The position numbers and the translations under genes are program-made. Below are positions 1 through 8,566 of a DNA stretch of 64,000 bases, one piece after another; within the stretch, counting starts at the first letter, position 1; each line of letters starts with the position of its first letter. Under the pieces are notes generated by a model that had not been told where the DNA came from, did not search any database, and was given only the letters and a program-made list of their open reading frames with translations. The DNA is from Ignavibacteria bacterium (GTDB taxonomy: Bacteria; Bacteroidota; Ignavibacteria; Ignavibacteriales; Ignavibacteriaceae). Where the stretch lies: the NCBI GenBank assembly GCA_030684555.1, contig JAUXVN010000043.1:22628-86627 (forward strand). The letters run 5' to 3'.

Positions 1-879
1 ACCCATAACAAAAACACCGGTTGCATATGCATCTGCCGTTAAATCATCATCTGCAATAATAGTAACGCTTTGACAACCGTTTGCCGGATATCCGTTAGCG
101 GGATTTATTATATGATGATAACGTTTTCCGTCAATTTCAAAGTACTGTTCATAATCGCCCGACGTTGCAACCGAAATATTTTCGATCATTAAAGTTTTAA
201 GAATCTCATTTGTTTTTCGTGGATGCTGAATTCCAATTTTCCAATTTTTACCTGAAGTTCTAATTTCACCGCCGGCATTAATTAAATATTCTGTTATGTT
301 TAAGTCACTCAATACTTTAGCCGCACAATCAACGGCGTAACCTTTTGCAATTGCTCCAAAATTAAATGAAACGTTTTTCTTTTTGATTAAGATTGAATCG
401 TTTTTAAGTTCAACATTTTTCCAACCTGAATTACTTAAACTTACTGCCAAACTAGAGTCATTTGGAATTGCCGGATTCACCGCAGCAAAATCCCAAAGTT
501 TAATAATATTTCCGGTTGAAACATCAAACGCACCGTTTGTGGTTTTATATATTTCATCACACTTTGAAAGAACAAAATAGATTTCCGGTGTAATTACAAT
601 TTCTTCACTTAAATTTTTATTAATAGTATAAACATTACTTATGTCATTGTAAGAAGAAAAGATGTTATCGATTCGACTTATCTCATCAAATGCTTTGTTG
701 ATTGCTTCATTAGCTTCCAACTCCGGAACATCTCGAATAATTATTTCGACCACAGTCCCCATCAGAATTCTTTCCCGCTTAACAGAATTACTGTTTGAAC
801 CAAAGTCATAATTCCCTATAAAATAGCCGACAACAAAGAAGAAAAGAAAAATCAGACCGGCTGTAATAAAGTTTTTCAA
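1..879 (-). CDS. apbE: FAD:protein FMN transferase ApbE (3' end beyond window)
   Basis: Transfers FMN from FAD onto a threonine of target proteins such as RnfG and RnfD. The reading frame is open from a TTG at 879 to the window edge (293 codons), so the C-terminus is missing. It starts with one membrane-anchor or signal segment (about residues 3-22), then shows family motifs: a GAIAKGYAVD-type segment, INAGGEIRTSG, a HHIINPANGYP block and, at the edge, the TADAYATGVFVMG segment that normally precedes the end. The TTG overlaps the stop of the upstream NusG_II gene by 4 bases, so it is the last visible gene of the Rnf operon, where ApbE would flavinylate the Rnf subunits in the periplasm. The family is certain; the exact start is inferred from the overlap. 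Confidence 0.93.
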   Translation of the reverse strand, partial: MKNFITAGLIFLFFFVVGYFIGNYDFGSNSNSVKRERILMGTVVEIIIRDVPELEANEAINKAFDEISRIDNIFSSYNDISNVYTINKNLSEEIVITPEIYFVLSKCDEIYKTTNGAFDVSTGNIIKLWDFAAVNPAIPNDSSLAVSLSNSGWKNVELKNDSILIKKKNVSFNFGAIAKGYAVDCAAKVLSDLNITEYLINAGGEIRTSGKNWKIGIQHPRKTNEILKTLMIENISVATSGDYEQYFEIDGKRYHHIINPANGYPANGCQSVTIIADDDLTADAYATGVFVMG

Positions 880-1619
880 GCTTGTTCAATCCTTAATATA
901 ATTTTATTCGGTGCACATGCTATAAAGTCTCTGTTAGAAATAGCTCTTCCGCTTTGTTTGCATAATTGATGCTTGCAAGATGAAGAATGAACATGTGCAA
1001 ATCCGTCACCAATATTAAATACAACTTTCCCTAAACTTCCGTTTACAGAATAAGTAACCGTTTTTCTATCAAGTGAAATTTTCTCTGCTATCCCTTTTTC
1101 ATTTTCAATAACTGCAACTTTATTGTTGCTTCTAAATAAATCGAATAACGAATTTTCTTTAATTTCAGCTTGAAGAAGATAAACCCCATCTTGTCCGGAA
1201 AATGAATTTCTTATATCAATAAATCTTTGCGAAAAATCCGATTCGGGAGAATAGATATTGGAATTACTTTCTTTAAGCAGAATATCTGCCGGTAAAGGGG
1301 AATTGAGTTTGCTGATATTCACTATAACTTTGTTTCCGGAAATGATATTATTACCGTTGCTAAGAATTCTTGATTTAATTACGGAAGCTAAATAATGATC
1401 GCCTTTTACAGATAGTTCAAACGGAGTATTTCTAAGGGTTGAATCTATAAATGAATCCAACAAAGTTATTATGCTTTCTTTATCCCCCGGGACAAACCCG
1501 CAAAGAATCAGATTTTTGTTTGTTGAATTATTTGAAACAAATTTCCCGACCGTTAATCCGCCACCTAAAGAAACGGCAGCTAATCCTGATAACTTTAAAA
1601 ATGATCTTCTAGAAATCAT
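876..1619 (-). CDS. Tat-exported NusG domain II protein of the rnf operon
   Basis: A 247-residue protein beginning with a textbook twin-arginine signal (SRRSFLKL followed by a hydrophobic stretch), so it should be exported folded. The middle (about 35-170) resembles nothing I recognise, though its position between Rnf and ApbE and its length suggest a periplasmic partner. The last 65 residues match the NusG_II fold (PF07009): a strand containing SVNGSLGKVVFNIGDG, then a paired-cysteine segment HSSSCKHQLCKQSGRAI and a closing IACAPNKIILRI. NusG_II proteins are commonly found beside rnf and apbE genes; their biochemical role is not settled. It lies 23 bases after rnfA and overlaps apbE. Confidence 0.8.
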   Translation of the reverse strand: MISRRSFLKLSGLAAVSLGGGLTVGKFVSNNSTNKNLILCGFVPGDKESIITLLDSFIDSTLRNTPFELSVKGDHYLASVIKSRILSNGNNIISGNKVIVNISKLNSPLPADILLKESNSNIYSPESDFSQRFIDIRNSFSGQDGVYLLQAEIKENSLFDLFRSNNKVAVIENEKGIAEKISLDRKTVTYSVNGSLGKVVFNIGDGFAHVHSSSCKHQLCKQSGRAISNRDFIACAPNKIILRIEQA

Positions 1620-1642
1620 TGAATTTATTCCTTATAAAAAAA

Positions 1643-2218
1643 TTATGAAATCATTCCAGCAAAACCCATAAAAGCAAGCGCAAGTAAACCCGCAACAATA
1701 AGAGTTATCGGTGCGCCTCTAAAGGGTTTGGGAACATCAGCCAGTTCGAGTTCTTCACGAATTCCGGCCATAATTATCAATGCTAAAGTGAATCCGGCAC
1801 CTGCTCCAAGTCCGAAGAAAATTCCTTCAAGAAAAGAATAATCTTTCATCGATATAAGCAGTGCTAAACCTAAAATTGCGCAATTAGTTGTAATCAGCGG
1901 AAGAAAAATTCCGAGTGCGCGATAAATCGGCTGACTAACTTTTTTAATAAACATTTCTACAAATTGAACTAAAGAAGCTATTACAAGAATAAATGCGGGA
2001 ATTTGTAAAAACTCAAGATTATTCGGAACAAGCACTAAAAACCAAATCAGCCAACTGACAACAGATGTAATTACCATTACAAATGTTGTTGCCATTCCCA
2101 TTGATAAAGCCGAAGAAAATTTATTTGATACACCGATAAAAGGGCAAATGCCGAGGAACATCGAAAGAACAAAGTTGTTAATTATTGCCGCTGATATAAA
2201 TAATAAAAAGAGTTCCAT
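1643..2218 (-). CDS. rnfA: Rnf complex subunit RnfA
   Basis: Integral membrane subunit of the ion-translocating ferredoxin:NAD+ oxidoreductase. The 191 residues are almost entirely six hydrophobic helices and open with the conserved MELFLLFISAAIINNFVLSM-type segment containing the cysteine-bearing LGICPFIGVS loop. A second such loop, LITTNCAILG, lies near residue 105; in homologous Rnf/NqrE proteins the two half-membrane cysteines bind an iron-sulfur centre between RnfA and RnfE. It starts one base after rnfE ends, so the two are co-translated. The length is normal for the family. Confidence 0.96.
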   Translation of the reverse strand: MELFLLFISAAIINNFVLSMFLGICPFIGVSNKFSSALSMGMATTFVMVITSVVSWLIWFLVLVPNNLEFLQIPAFILVIASLVQFVEMFIKKVSQPIYRALGIFLPLITTNCAILGLALLISMKDYSFLEGIFFGLGAGAGFTLALIIMAGIREELELADVPKPFRGAPITLIVAGLLALAFMGFAGMIS

Positions 2219-2219
2219 C

Positions 2220-2897
2220 TTAAACCCCCGGCTCTGTTAATTGTACTTGTTTGCTCGAACGGTATTTCTGAATAATGCTTTCACGCTCTTTCGATTTTTT
2301 ACTTTCGACATAAAAATTTGCTAATCCCATTAAGAGTCCAAGCGTTAAAAATGCGCCTGCGGGAAGAATCATTATCAACCATGGTTCAAAAACTTGCGGC
2401 ATAATTTGAAATCCAAGAAGTGTTCCGCTGCCTATAATTTCTCTTATTCCGCCAATAATAAATAATACGATTAAGAAACCGGTACCGTTACCAAGTGAAT
2501 CCATCAATGCGCGAATCGGAGTATTCTTTGATGCGAATGCTTCTGCACGTCCAAGTATTAAACAATTCACTACAATCAACGGAATAAATGGTCCAAGTGC
2601 TTTACTTAATTCGGGGAATTGCGCTTTCATTACTAAATCTGCAATGGTTACAAATGTTGCAATTATAACTATGTAAGAAGCAATGCGTACTTGTGGAGGA
2701 ATTAATTTTCTGATTAACGAAATAATTAAATTGGAAAGGACAAGTACAAACGTAGTCGCAAGAGCCATCGCAATACCATTAATTGCGCTTACCGTAACGG
2801 CTAATGTCGGACACATCCCAAGTACTTGTTTAAAAACGGGATTTATTTCCCACAAACCTTTTGTATATTCTTTTAAGAGAGTTACCTGTTTTTTCAT
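2220..2897 (-). CDS. rnfE: Rnf complex subunit RnfE
   Basis: Second member of the RnfA/RnfE pair of inner-membrane subunits. The 225-residue product has six predicted helices, the N-terminal NPVFKQVLGMCPTLAVTVS block and the mid-protein IVVNCLILGRAEAFAS block, which carry the cysteines expected to coordinate the intramembrane cluster. Its soluble tail (about 195-225) is hydrophilic. It overlaps rnfG by four bases upstream and abuts rnfA downstream, in the usual D-G-E-A order. Confidence 0.96.
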   Translation of the reverse strand: MKKQVTLLKEYTKGLWEINPVFKQVLGMCPTLAVTVSAINGIAMALATTFVLVLSNLIISLIRKLIPPQVRIASYIVIIATFVTIADLVMKAQFPELSKALGPFIPLIVVNCLILGRAEAFASKNTPIRALMDSLGNGTGFLIVLFIIGGIREIIGSGTLLGFQIMPQVFEPWLIMILPAGAFLTLGLLMGLANFYVESKKSKERESIIQKYRSSKQVQLTEPGV

Positions 2898-3463
2898 AGA
2901 CTGCTCCCTTCCTTTGCTTCTGCTTTTCGAAGCGCTTCAATTCCATTATTGATAATAGCAACAACGGCTTTTGAAGAGATCGTCGCACCGGTTATCGCTT
3001 GAATCTCATTATCCTTTGTCGGAGGTGCCCCTTTAACCCATTCTATTGGTGAGGAGGTATTTAATTTATTAAACTGACTTTTAAACGGCTCTTCTAAAAT
3101 TTTTGTGCCGAGTCCGGGCGTTTCAATTTGGTCAAGTACTTCCATCGCAAGAATAGAGTCTAGATCAGGTTTCAATCCAACCATTAATCTGATTTTACCC
3201 TGAAATCCGTTTCCTTCATAAGGGAGTGAATAACCGATGAAATTTTTCTCTTTATCGAAAACTTTATAAGCTTCAAAATTTACTGAAGTCATTTTTTCAT
3301 AAGAAGAAGCATCAGGCTGAACAAGAAAAATAGCCCGTTCGGTTTCAGCCTTTTGGTTAGCGGCGATAAGTGGTGTTGCCCAGCTATTAACAAAAGATAA
3401 AGCTCCGCCGGCAACTATTCCGATAAATCCAAGAGTGATTATCATTTTTGCTGTATTATTCAT
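2894..3463 (-). CDS. rnfG: Rnf complex FMN-binding subunit RnfG
   Basis: Membrane-anchored periplasmic flavoprotein of the Rnf complex. One N-terminal helix (about residues 7-27) is followed by an FMN-binding domain ending in ITGATISSKAVV; the threonine of this (S/T)GAT motif is the residue that ApbE modifies with FMN in characterised homologues. The pre-motif region VLDQIETPGLGTKI is also typical. The start overlaps the end of rnfD and its end overlaps rnfE, both by four bases. The 189-residue length is normal. Confidence 0.95.
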   Translation of the reverse strand: MNNTAKMIITLGFIGIVAGGALSFVNSWATPLIAANQKAETERAIFLVQPDASSYEKMTSVNFEAYKVFDKEKNFIGYSLPYEGNGFQGKIRLMVGLKPDLDSILAMEVLDQIETPGLGTKILEEPFKSQFNKLNTSSPIEWVKGAPPTKDNEIQAITGATISSKAVVAIINNGIEALRKAEAKEGSSL

Positions 3464-4425
3464 TTTACCGCTCCGAAAGTTTTTGGTTGTGTGAAGCGAT
3501 TAATTAAAGGAACAAATCCATTCATAAAAAGAATTGAGAACATTACTCCTTCAGGAAGTCCGCCGTAAACTCTTATCAAAACTACAAGGAGTGAAATCCC
3601 CATTCCGAAAATCCACATTCCCTTTGCGGTTATCGGAGAAGTTACCCAGTCGGTTGCCATGAAGAACATTCCGAATAAAAATCCTCCCGCAAAAATATGG
3701 AAGAAGGGATCGGGATTTTTTACGGGATCTACAAACCAAAGTATTCCGCCGAATAGTATCATCCCCAATATCATTGAAACGGGAATTCTCCAATTAACAA
3801 CGCCGATTGCAATCAGAAAAACTCCGCCGATAATAACAGCTAATACAGAAGTTTCCCCGATCGATCCACCTATATTTCCCCAAAAGAAAGGGGATAATGA
3901 TGTATGAATTTGATCAAATTTCATTGATGCGAGCGGAGTTGCTTTTGTTGTTGCATCTAATGCAAAATTCGGGATTGTCCATGTCGTCATTGCAACAGGA
4001 AAAGAGGCTTGTAAAAAAGCTCTCCCTGCTAAAGCGGGATTAAAAATATTATATCCTAATCCGCCGAAAACTTCTTTGCCGATTCCGATTGCAATAACCG
4101 CACCGATTACCGTTCCGAATAAAGAAAAATTAGGAGGAAGTATAAGAGCTAAAAGTAAACCGGTTATTACTCCGCTCCCGTCACTAATAGTAATTTTTCT
4201 TTTTCTGATATATTTGATTAACGCTTCTGTTCCTAAAGCTGTGCCGATACTAAATCCGATGATAACAAGTTGATACCATCCGAAAAAAAGTACAGCCGAA
4301 ACAACCGAAGGAATTAATGCTCCTACTACAAGCCACATTGCATATTGAGTCGACCAGCGCGAATGAATATGCGGGGAACTTGTGAGTTCTAATTTGTATG
4401 AAGGATTTTCTGTAACTGTTTCCAT
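3460..4425 (-). CDS. rnfD: Rnf complex subunit RnfD
   Basis: Integral membrane subunit that carries covalent FMN and is proposed to take part in ion translocation. The 321-residue product has about ten hydrophobic segments, the family block ISDGSGVITGLLLALILPP (about 80-100) and GYNIFNPALAGRAF near 145. The expected flavinylation segment reads TTKATPLASM, so the glycine of the usual (S/T)GAT is lysine while the threonine before PL is kept. It lies 60 bases after rnfC and overlaps rnfG. Confidence 0.94.
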   Translation of the reverse strand: METVTENPSYKLELTSSPHIHSRWSTQYAMWLVVGALIPSVVSAVLFFGWYQLVIIGFSIGTALGTEALIKYIRKRKITISDGSGVITGLLLALILPPNFSLFGTVIGAVIAIGIGKEVFGGLGYNIFNPALAGRAFLQASFPVAMTTWTIPNFALDATTKATPLASMKFDQIHTSLSPFFWGNIGGSIGETSVLAVIIGGVFLIAIGVVNWRIPVSMILGMILFGGILWFVDPVKNPDPFFHIFAGGFLFGMFFMATDWVTSPITAKGMWIFGMGISLLVVLIRVYGGLPEGVMFSILFMNGFVPLINRFTQPKTFGAVK

Positions 4426-4485
4426 TTATTACTTTATTGATTCAAAAAGTTTTGCAATTGTGATCACGCTTCTTTTATAAGCGGA

Positions 4486-5811
4486 TTATTTTACTTTCTC
4501 CATAACTTTCTTTTTCCCAAGTCTTATCCATTGAACAAGCGGAATATTTGCGGGACAAGTATATGCACATGTACCGCATTCCATACAAACACGAATATCA
4601 AGAGCCTCAGCCTCTTCAATTTTACCAAGCTGGCTGTAACGTGCTAATTTTGTTGGGATAAGATTAACTGGACAAGCTTCAACACATTTACCGCATCTTA
4701 AACAGGGAGTTTCCGGTTTTTCGGCAACTTCTTGTTTTGTTAGAACAAGTATTCCTGATGTAGCCTTCATAACCGGAGCAGAAAAATCGTATTGAGAAAC
4801 TCCCATCATCGGACCGCCAACTACTACTTTTATTGCATCATTTGTAACTCCGCCGCAATAGTTTAGAACTTCATCAATCGGGGTACCGACACGGACAATC
4901 AAATTTTTACTCTCTTTAATTCCATTTCCCGTTATTGTAAGTGCGGCTGTTATAGAAGGCTCCCCTTTAACCACTGCTACATAAATTGAAACGGCTGTTC
5001 CGATATTTTGAACAATTATTCCGGAGTCCAACGGCAATTTACCGGGAGGAACTTCTCGTCCGTTTAATGCTTTAATCAACATTTTCTCGGCGCCTTGCGG
5101 ATATTTAGTTTCAACTGCTTCAACTGAAATATTGTTAAAAGTTTTAGCCGCTTTTTTCATTGATTCGATAGCGAGCGGTTTGTTGTCTTCAATTCCGACA
5201 ATTCCTTTATCAACTCCGGTAGCTTTCATAATAAGTTGAAGTCCCGCCAACACCGCTTCAGGCTGTTCGAGCATGTAGCGGTAATCTCTTGTAAGATAAG
5301 GCTCGCATTCGCATCCGTTTAAAATTATGTAATCAATCTTTTTATCTTTTGGAGGAGATAGTTTAACTGATGCGGGGAATGCAGCCCCTCCTTGCCCAAC
5401 AATTCCGGCAAGCCGAACACGTTCAATTATTTCTTCAGCAGAAATAGTTTCACAGTTTAACGTGGGAAGAAAATCAAATTCTTCAATCTCTGAAGGTTCA
5501 ATAATTATAGATTCTTTTGGAAATCCGGATGTATTAACAGTCGTTGTTACTGCAGTTACTTTTCCGGTTACGGGACTGTGAATTGGTGATGAAACTACTC
5601 CCTGAGCCTCTGCGATTACCGATCCAGTTTTAACCTCACTCCCTTTTTTTACTAAAGATAAAGCAGGTTTACCAAGATGCTGTGATAATGGAACGATAAT
5701 CCTCTTCGGAAGGGGCATTATTTCAAAAGGTTTATCTTTTGATGGGTGTTTATATTCGGGCGGATGTACACCGCCTCTAAATGTTTTATGCTTTGATAAA
5801 GAAAACATCAT
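4486..5811 (-). CDS. rnfC: Rnf complex NADH-binding subunit RnfC
   Basis: Peripheral subunit that exchanges electrons with NAD(H). The 441 residues begin with the conserved GGVHPPEYK block, continue with a barrel-sandwich segment (about 40-100), then a GIVGQGGAAFP nucleotide/FMN-binding loop near residue 138. Two ferredoxin-type CxxCxxCxxxCP motifs follow near the C-terminus (CLRCGKCVEACP about 370 and CMECGTCAYTCP about 409) for two 4Fe-4S clusters. It is the first gene of the operon; the start chosen is the ATG at 5811, with MFSLSKH directly downstream. No rnfB precedes it. Confidence 0.95.
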   Translation of the reverse strand: MMFSLSKHKTFRGGVHPPEYKHPSKDKPFEIMPLPKRIIVPLSQHLGKPALSLVKKGSEVKTGSVIAEAQGVVSSPIHSPVTGKVTAVTTTVNTSGFPKESIIIEPSEIEEFDFLPTLNCETISAEEIIERVRLAGIVGQGGAAFPASVKLSPPKDKKIDYIILNGCECEPYLTRDYRYMLEQPEAVLAGLQLIMKATGVDKGIVGIEDNKPLAIESMKKAAKTFNNISVEAVETKYPQGAEKMLIKALNGREVPPGKLPLDSGIIVQNIGTAVSIYVAVVKGEPSITAALTITGNGIKESKNLIVRVGTPIDEVLNYCGGVTNDAIKVVVGGPMMGVSQYDFSAPVMKATSGILVLTKQEVAEKPETPCLRCGKCVEACPVNLIPTKLARYSQLGKIEEAEALDIRVCMECGTCAYTCPANIPLVQWIRLGKKKVMEKVK

Positions 5812-6308
5812 TTTATCCGATATTCATTAATAGCGCCCTATGTAGCCATAAACTATGCCAATTTACAAGAGAAAAATGTTTTGTTTTTAGTGAAATTTCA
5901 AAAAAAAGATAGAAGACTTTTCAATTATGAAAAATCTTTTTTCCATAGAATGGAAAGGAAAAGATTGCGTTTTATCAATGATAACTAATAGACAAATAAC
6001 TAACTGACCTTACGCAGAAGATATGGAAAAAACACTACTTGTCATCCCGCCCGACTTAGGCGGGTCGGGATCTGTTTTCCCATAATATTTAGATGCTGAC
6101 CCGCCTGAGGCGGGCAAGCATGACATCTGCGTAAGGTGACTAACTAAATTCGATTTGCTTTTGCAGGAAATGTAAATGTTGAAACGATGTCAGCAAAAAC
6201 ATCCGCAAAGTTTTAAAGACTACTTTTCTTTTTCGTTTTTTTGATTTTGTATATTTGGAATGTGCACATAATAATCTTTGCATTTTTATATTAACTCAAT
6301 AGGGGATT
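5812..6308. other. Intergenic region between divergent rnfC and lipoprotein genes
   Basis: No gene is supported here. It should hold the rnf promoter on the minus side, which I could not place confidently. A short hairpin around TTTCCAT/ATGGAAA lies at about 5938-5956. The main content is the inverted-repeat element at 6006-6138, listed separately. Before the small lipoprotein gene there is a weak Bacteroidota-type promoter match (TTTG at 6246-6249 and TAATCTTTG at 6272-6280). Confidence 0.5.
6006..6138. mobile_element. Short inverted-repeat (MITE-like) element
   Basis: The ends are a perfect 12-base inverted repeat, ACCTTACGCAGA at 6007-6018 and TCTGCGTAAGGT at 6126-6137. The interior has further self-complementary runs (CCCGCC/GGCGGG and GTCATCCC-type segments), so the whole 133 bases can fold into a long imperfect hairpin. 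ACTAACT occurs immediately outside both ends (5999-6005 and 6139-6145), which could be a 7-base target duplication. There is no coding capacity. It could equally be a hairpin-type dispersed intergenic repeat. Confidence 0.65.
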
Positions 6309-6455
6309 ATGTCCTTAAACTTGATAACAAAACTATTAGTTATAATATTACTCCCGTTACTCTTTACTGCGGTGAGTTGTAATAAGCCAACCGAGCCGCC
6401 GCCACCCGAGAAGTATTTTTTAGAAATTAATGGAGCAGATGCTAATATAAAATGA
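6309..6455 (+). CDS. Small putative lipoprotein (48 aa)
   Basis: An ATG at 6309 preceded by AGGGG opens a 48-residue frame: a hydrophobic signal segment (ITKLLVIILLPLLFTAVSC) with a lipobox cysteine at residue 24, then a proline-rich linker (TEPPPPEK) and a short tail ending in ADANIK. The stop overlaps the start of the next lipoprotein gene (ATGA at 6452-6455), which argues for a real, translationally coupled gene. It looks like the front of a larger lipoprotein cut short, so it may be a remnant paralogue of its neighbour. Function unknown. Confidence 0.6.
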   Translation: MSLNLITKLLVIILLPLLFTAVSCNKPTEPPPPEKYFLEINGADANIK

Positions 6456-7624
6456 AAGAATTTAGGATGAATAGAAGAATAAGTCTATTGCTGATATTAG
6501 TCACTATTTTATTAATTGCATCGTTTAGTTGTAAAAATAATCCTTCCCAACCTCCGGAAAAGGAAACGGATTGCTCCTTCCCGCCCGGAAACAGAAATTT
6601 TTCCTGGCATGCCGATACTGTTGCCATCTTCCCTTCATTTATGGGTGGTGTTTGGGCTTTTTCAGACTCAGATGCTTATGTTATGGGTTCTATTTTTTTA
6701 AGAGATGATGATGGTAATTTGCAAGGATATTTTGGTTTACATTGGAATGGAACGAAATGGGATAAAAATATTAATGGTACTGTTTTCGAAATTAACCATG
6801 ACAGTAGAGATGTTACTGGAGATGATTTTTACATGGTATCAGTGGGAATGTTAGGTTATAATAATCCCAGAGCAGCTATAGGTGAGTTTGACAACAAAAC
6901 TAAAAAATGGAAAAGTTTTTTGTTTGAAACTGCCGGGGAATTATACTCAGTATGGACAGACAAAAATGGCTATTTTATTGCCGGCGGAAGTAACGGAATG
7001 GTTTATATTAAGGATGGTTACTCAGCATCGTGGAATTATATTAAAGCTCCAACCGATTTCAGTTTTTTCGACATTGATGGAATAAACAAAAATGAAATTT
7101 ATTTATTGGGTTATAAAAACTATGTCACAGGTGAAGGTCATCGCCAATTATGGAAATATTATAACGAAAATTGGATCAAACTCATCGATACCGAGGATAC
7201 CCTTAGTTCATTCATTAATTTTCAAGGTGTTTCATATGATATAAATGATATTGCTGCTTTAAGATGTGAAATTACTGATTCATTATATTTATTCCTGATT
7301 GGGAATGAATCCTTTCGATTAAATTCTTACAAACACACTACGAATTATTTTACTGTAAATCTTAAAGAATTTGGTTTGCCAAATTTTTCTTCGGCTGTAG
7401 ATATACGACTCTTTTCATTAAATGATTTTTTTGTCGGAGGTTATTATTTCACTTTATATCATTGGAATGGTTTTGATTTCAAAAAGATTGAACCTTTACC
7501 ATACTTTTCAAATAGTAACCAAAAGGGTAGGATTGTAAAAATAACCAAAAGCAGTTCCGGTAAAATCTGGATACTAATTGAAACAACTTCACAAACTTTT
7601 CAAATATTGCAAGGAGAAATATGA
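6452..7624 (+). CDS. Lipoprotein with propeller-like repeats, function unknown
   Basis: A 390-residue protein with a type II signal peptide (about 5-27, cysteine in ASFSCKNN) and a proline-containing linker, so it is probably anchored to a membrane at the periplasm or surface. The body contains repeated units of the type (S)D(S)DAYVMG...LHWNGTKW and LHWNGFDFKKI, a WNG-containing repeat common in Ignavibacteria lipoproteins and probably forming a beta-propeller. No catalytic motif is visible. The start overlaps the stop of the 48-residue gene; an alternative ATG lies 15 bases downstream. Confidence 0.75.
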   Translation: MKEFRMNRRISLLLILVTILLIASFSCKNNPSQPPEKETDCSFPPGNRNFSWHADTVAIFPSFMGGVWAFSDSDAYVMGSIFLRDDDGNLQGYFGLHWNGTKWDKNINGTVFEINHDSRDVTGDDFYMVSVGMLGYNNPRAAIGEFDNKTKKWKSFLFETAGELYSVWTDKNGYFIAGGSNGMVYIKDGYSASWNYIKAPTDFSFFDIDGINKNEIYLLGYKNYVTGEGHRQLWKYYNENWIKLIDTEDTLSSFINFQGVSYDINDIAALRCEITDSLYLFLIGNESFRLNSYKHTTNYFTVNLKEFGLPNFSSAVDIRLFSLNDFFVGGYYFTLYHWNGFDFKKIEPLPYFSNSNQKGRIVKITKSSSGKIWILIETTSQTFQILQGEI

Positions 7625-7740
7625 TATGAAATGGAAAAAAAACTTTCCCCTCCGGCTGTCGAGAACCACTTCCCGACAGAGGATGCAATGTTTTTATTAA
7701 AAAATAATGTTTATTACCCAAAACCAATTAGAAAGAAATT

Positions 7741-8280
7741 ATGAAAGTCATTTTCACAATAATTATAACATTACTGACATTGATGCCTGTATATAGTATG
7801 GAAAACGAACCCGAAAAATTTGAGAATATTACATTTGTAAATGACTCAACCGAAGTAAAACAGGAAAATATCCGTACAGTCTTTGTTTCGTTACTCGGGT
7901 TGGGATTCTCTGATTTTATGTTCGTTCGTTTAGGCTACCAAATTAACAAGAAATGGAGTTTCGCATTAAAAGGGAATATCTTTTTGTGGAAGTATACAGA
8001 GAGATATGTTAGACCAGCTTATGGTGTTGGGACACGAGTAACATATTATCTTAGTTCTAATATATTGGGTATTGTAAATAATTATTCGGGTGAAATAGTT
8101 TTGACACCTGCTATGGGAAAAATTAGAGCCGGCATGATAGAAGCAAATGCAGGATATGAAAATGTTCGAGATCGATTAGTAACATTTTACTACGCAATAG
8201 GAGTATATTTTATATCATTGGACGGGAGGTCCCCTTATCTATCACCCGGTTTTAAATTTGGTATGAATATTAACTTTTAA
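7741..8280 (+). CDS. Putative outer-membrane beta-barrel protein
   Basis: A 179-residue protein with a signal peptide (cleavage likely after PVYS, residue 19). A linker (20-45) is followed by alternating hydrophobic and polar strands (FVSLLGLGFSDFMFVRLGYQI, KWSFALKGNIFL, YGVGTRVTYYL) and a final strand FKFGMNINF that ends in phenylalanine, as outer-membrane barrels often do. I do not recognise the family. It lies 116 bases after the lipoprotein gene and converges on the TonB-dependent receptor gene. Confidence 0.6.
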   Translation: MKVIFTIIITLLTLMPVYSMENEPEKFENITFVNDSTEVKQENIRTVFVSLLGLGFSDFMFVRLGYQINKKWSFALKGNIFLWKYTERYVRPAYGVGTRVTYYLSSNILGIVNNYSGEIVLTPAMGKIRAGMIEANAGYENVRDRLVTFYYAIGVYFISLDGRSPYLSPGFKFGMNINF

Positions 8281-8372
8281 TTGTGAACCGGAACCTTCTG
8301 GTTTTTGATTTTTAAATTATACCCATCAAATCAAAGAAATTATTACTGATGAAGTAGAGACTTAAAAATAAA

Positions 8373-8405
8373 AAACCTCCGAGGTTTTTAAAACCTCGGA
8401 GGTTT
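8373..8405. terminator. Bidirectional terminator palindrome
   Basis: A near-perfect palindrome: AAACCTCCGAGGTTTT and AAAACCTCGGAGGTTT around a central TA. It lies between two convergent genes, and runs of A and T flank the GC-rich stem on both sides, so it can terminate transcription either way. The remaining bases of the 8281-8566 gap hold no supported gene. Confidence 0.75.
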
Positions 8406-8566
8406 GGGATTTCAGAATCCATCCAATGTCAAATGAAGTTTGGGAATTCCCGTACCGCAATTAAAAATACCGGCGAGGACTCTGAATATGCTGCATTTTT
8501 AATTTCATTCTATGATAATTCTATTTTATATCGAATAATTCTTCCATCAAAATATGTCTTAAGCCG

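Noticed and set aside
5938..5956. Hairpin near the rnf start as a terminator
   Set aside because: Weak AT-rich stem without a T-run in a sensible direction.
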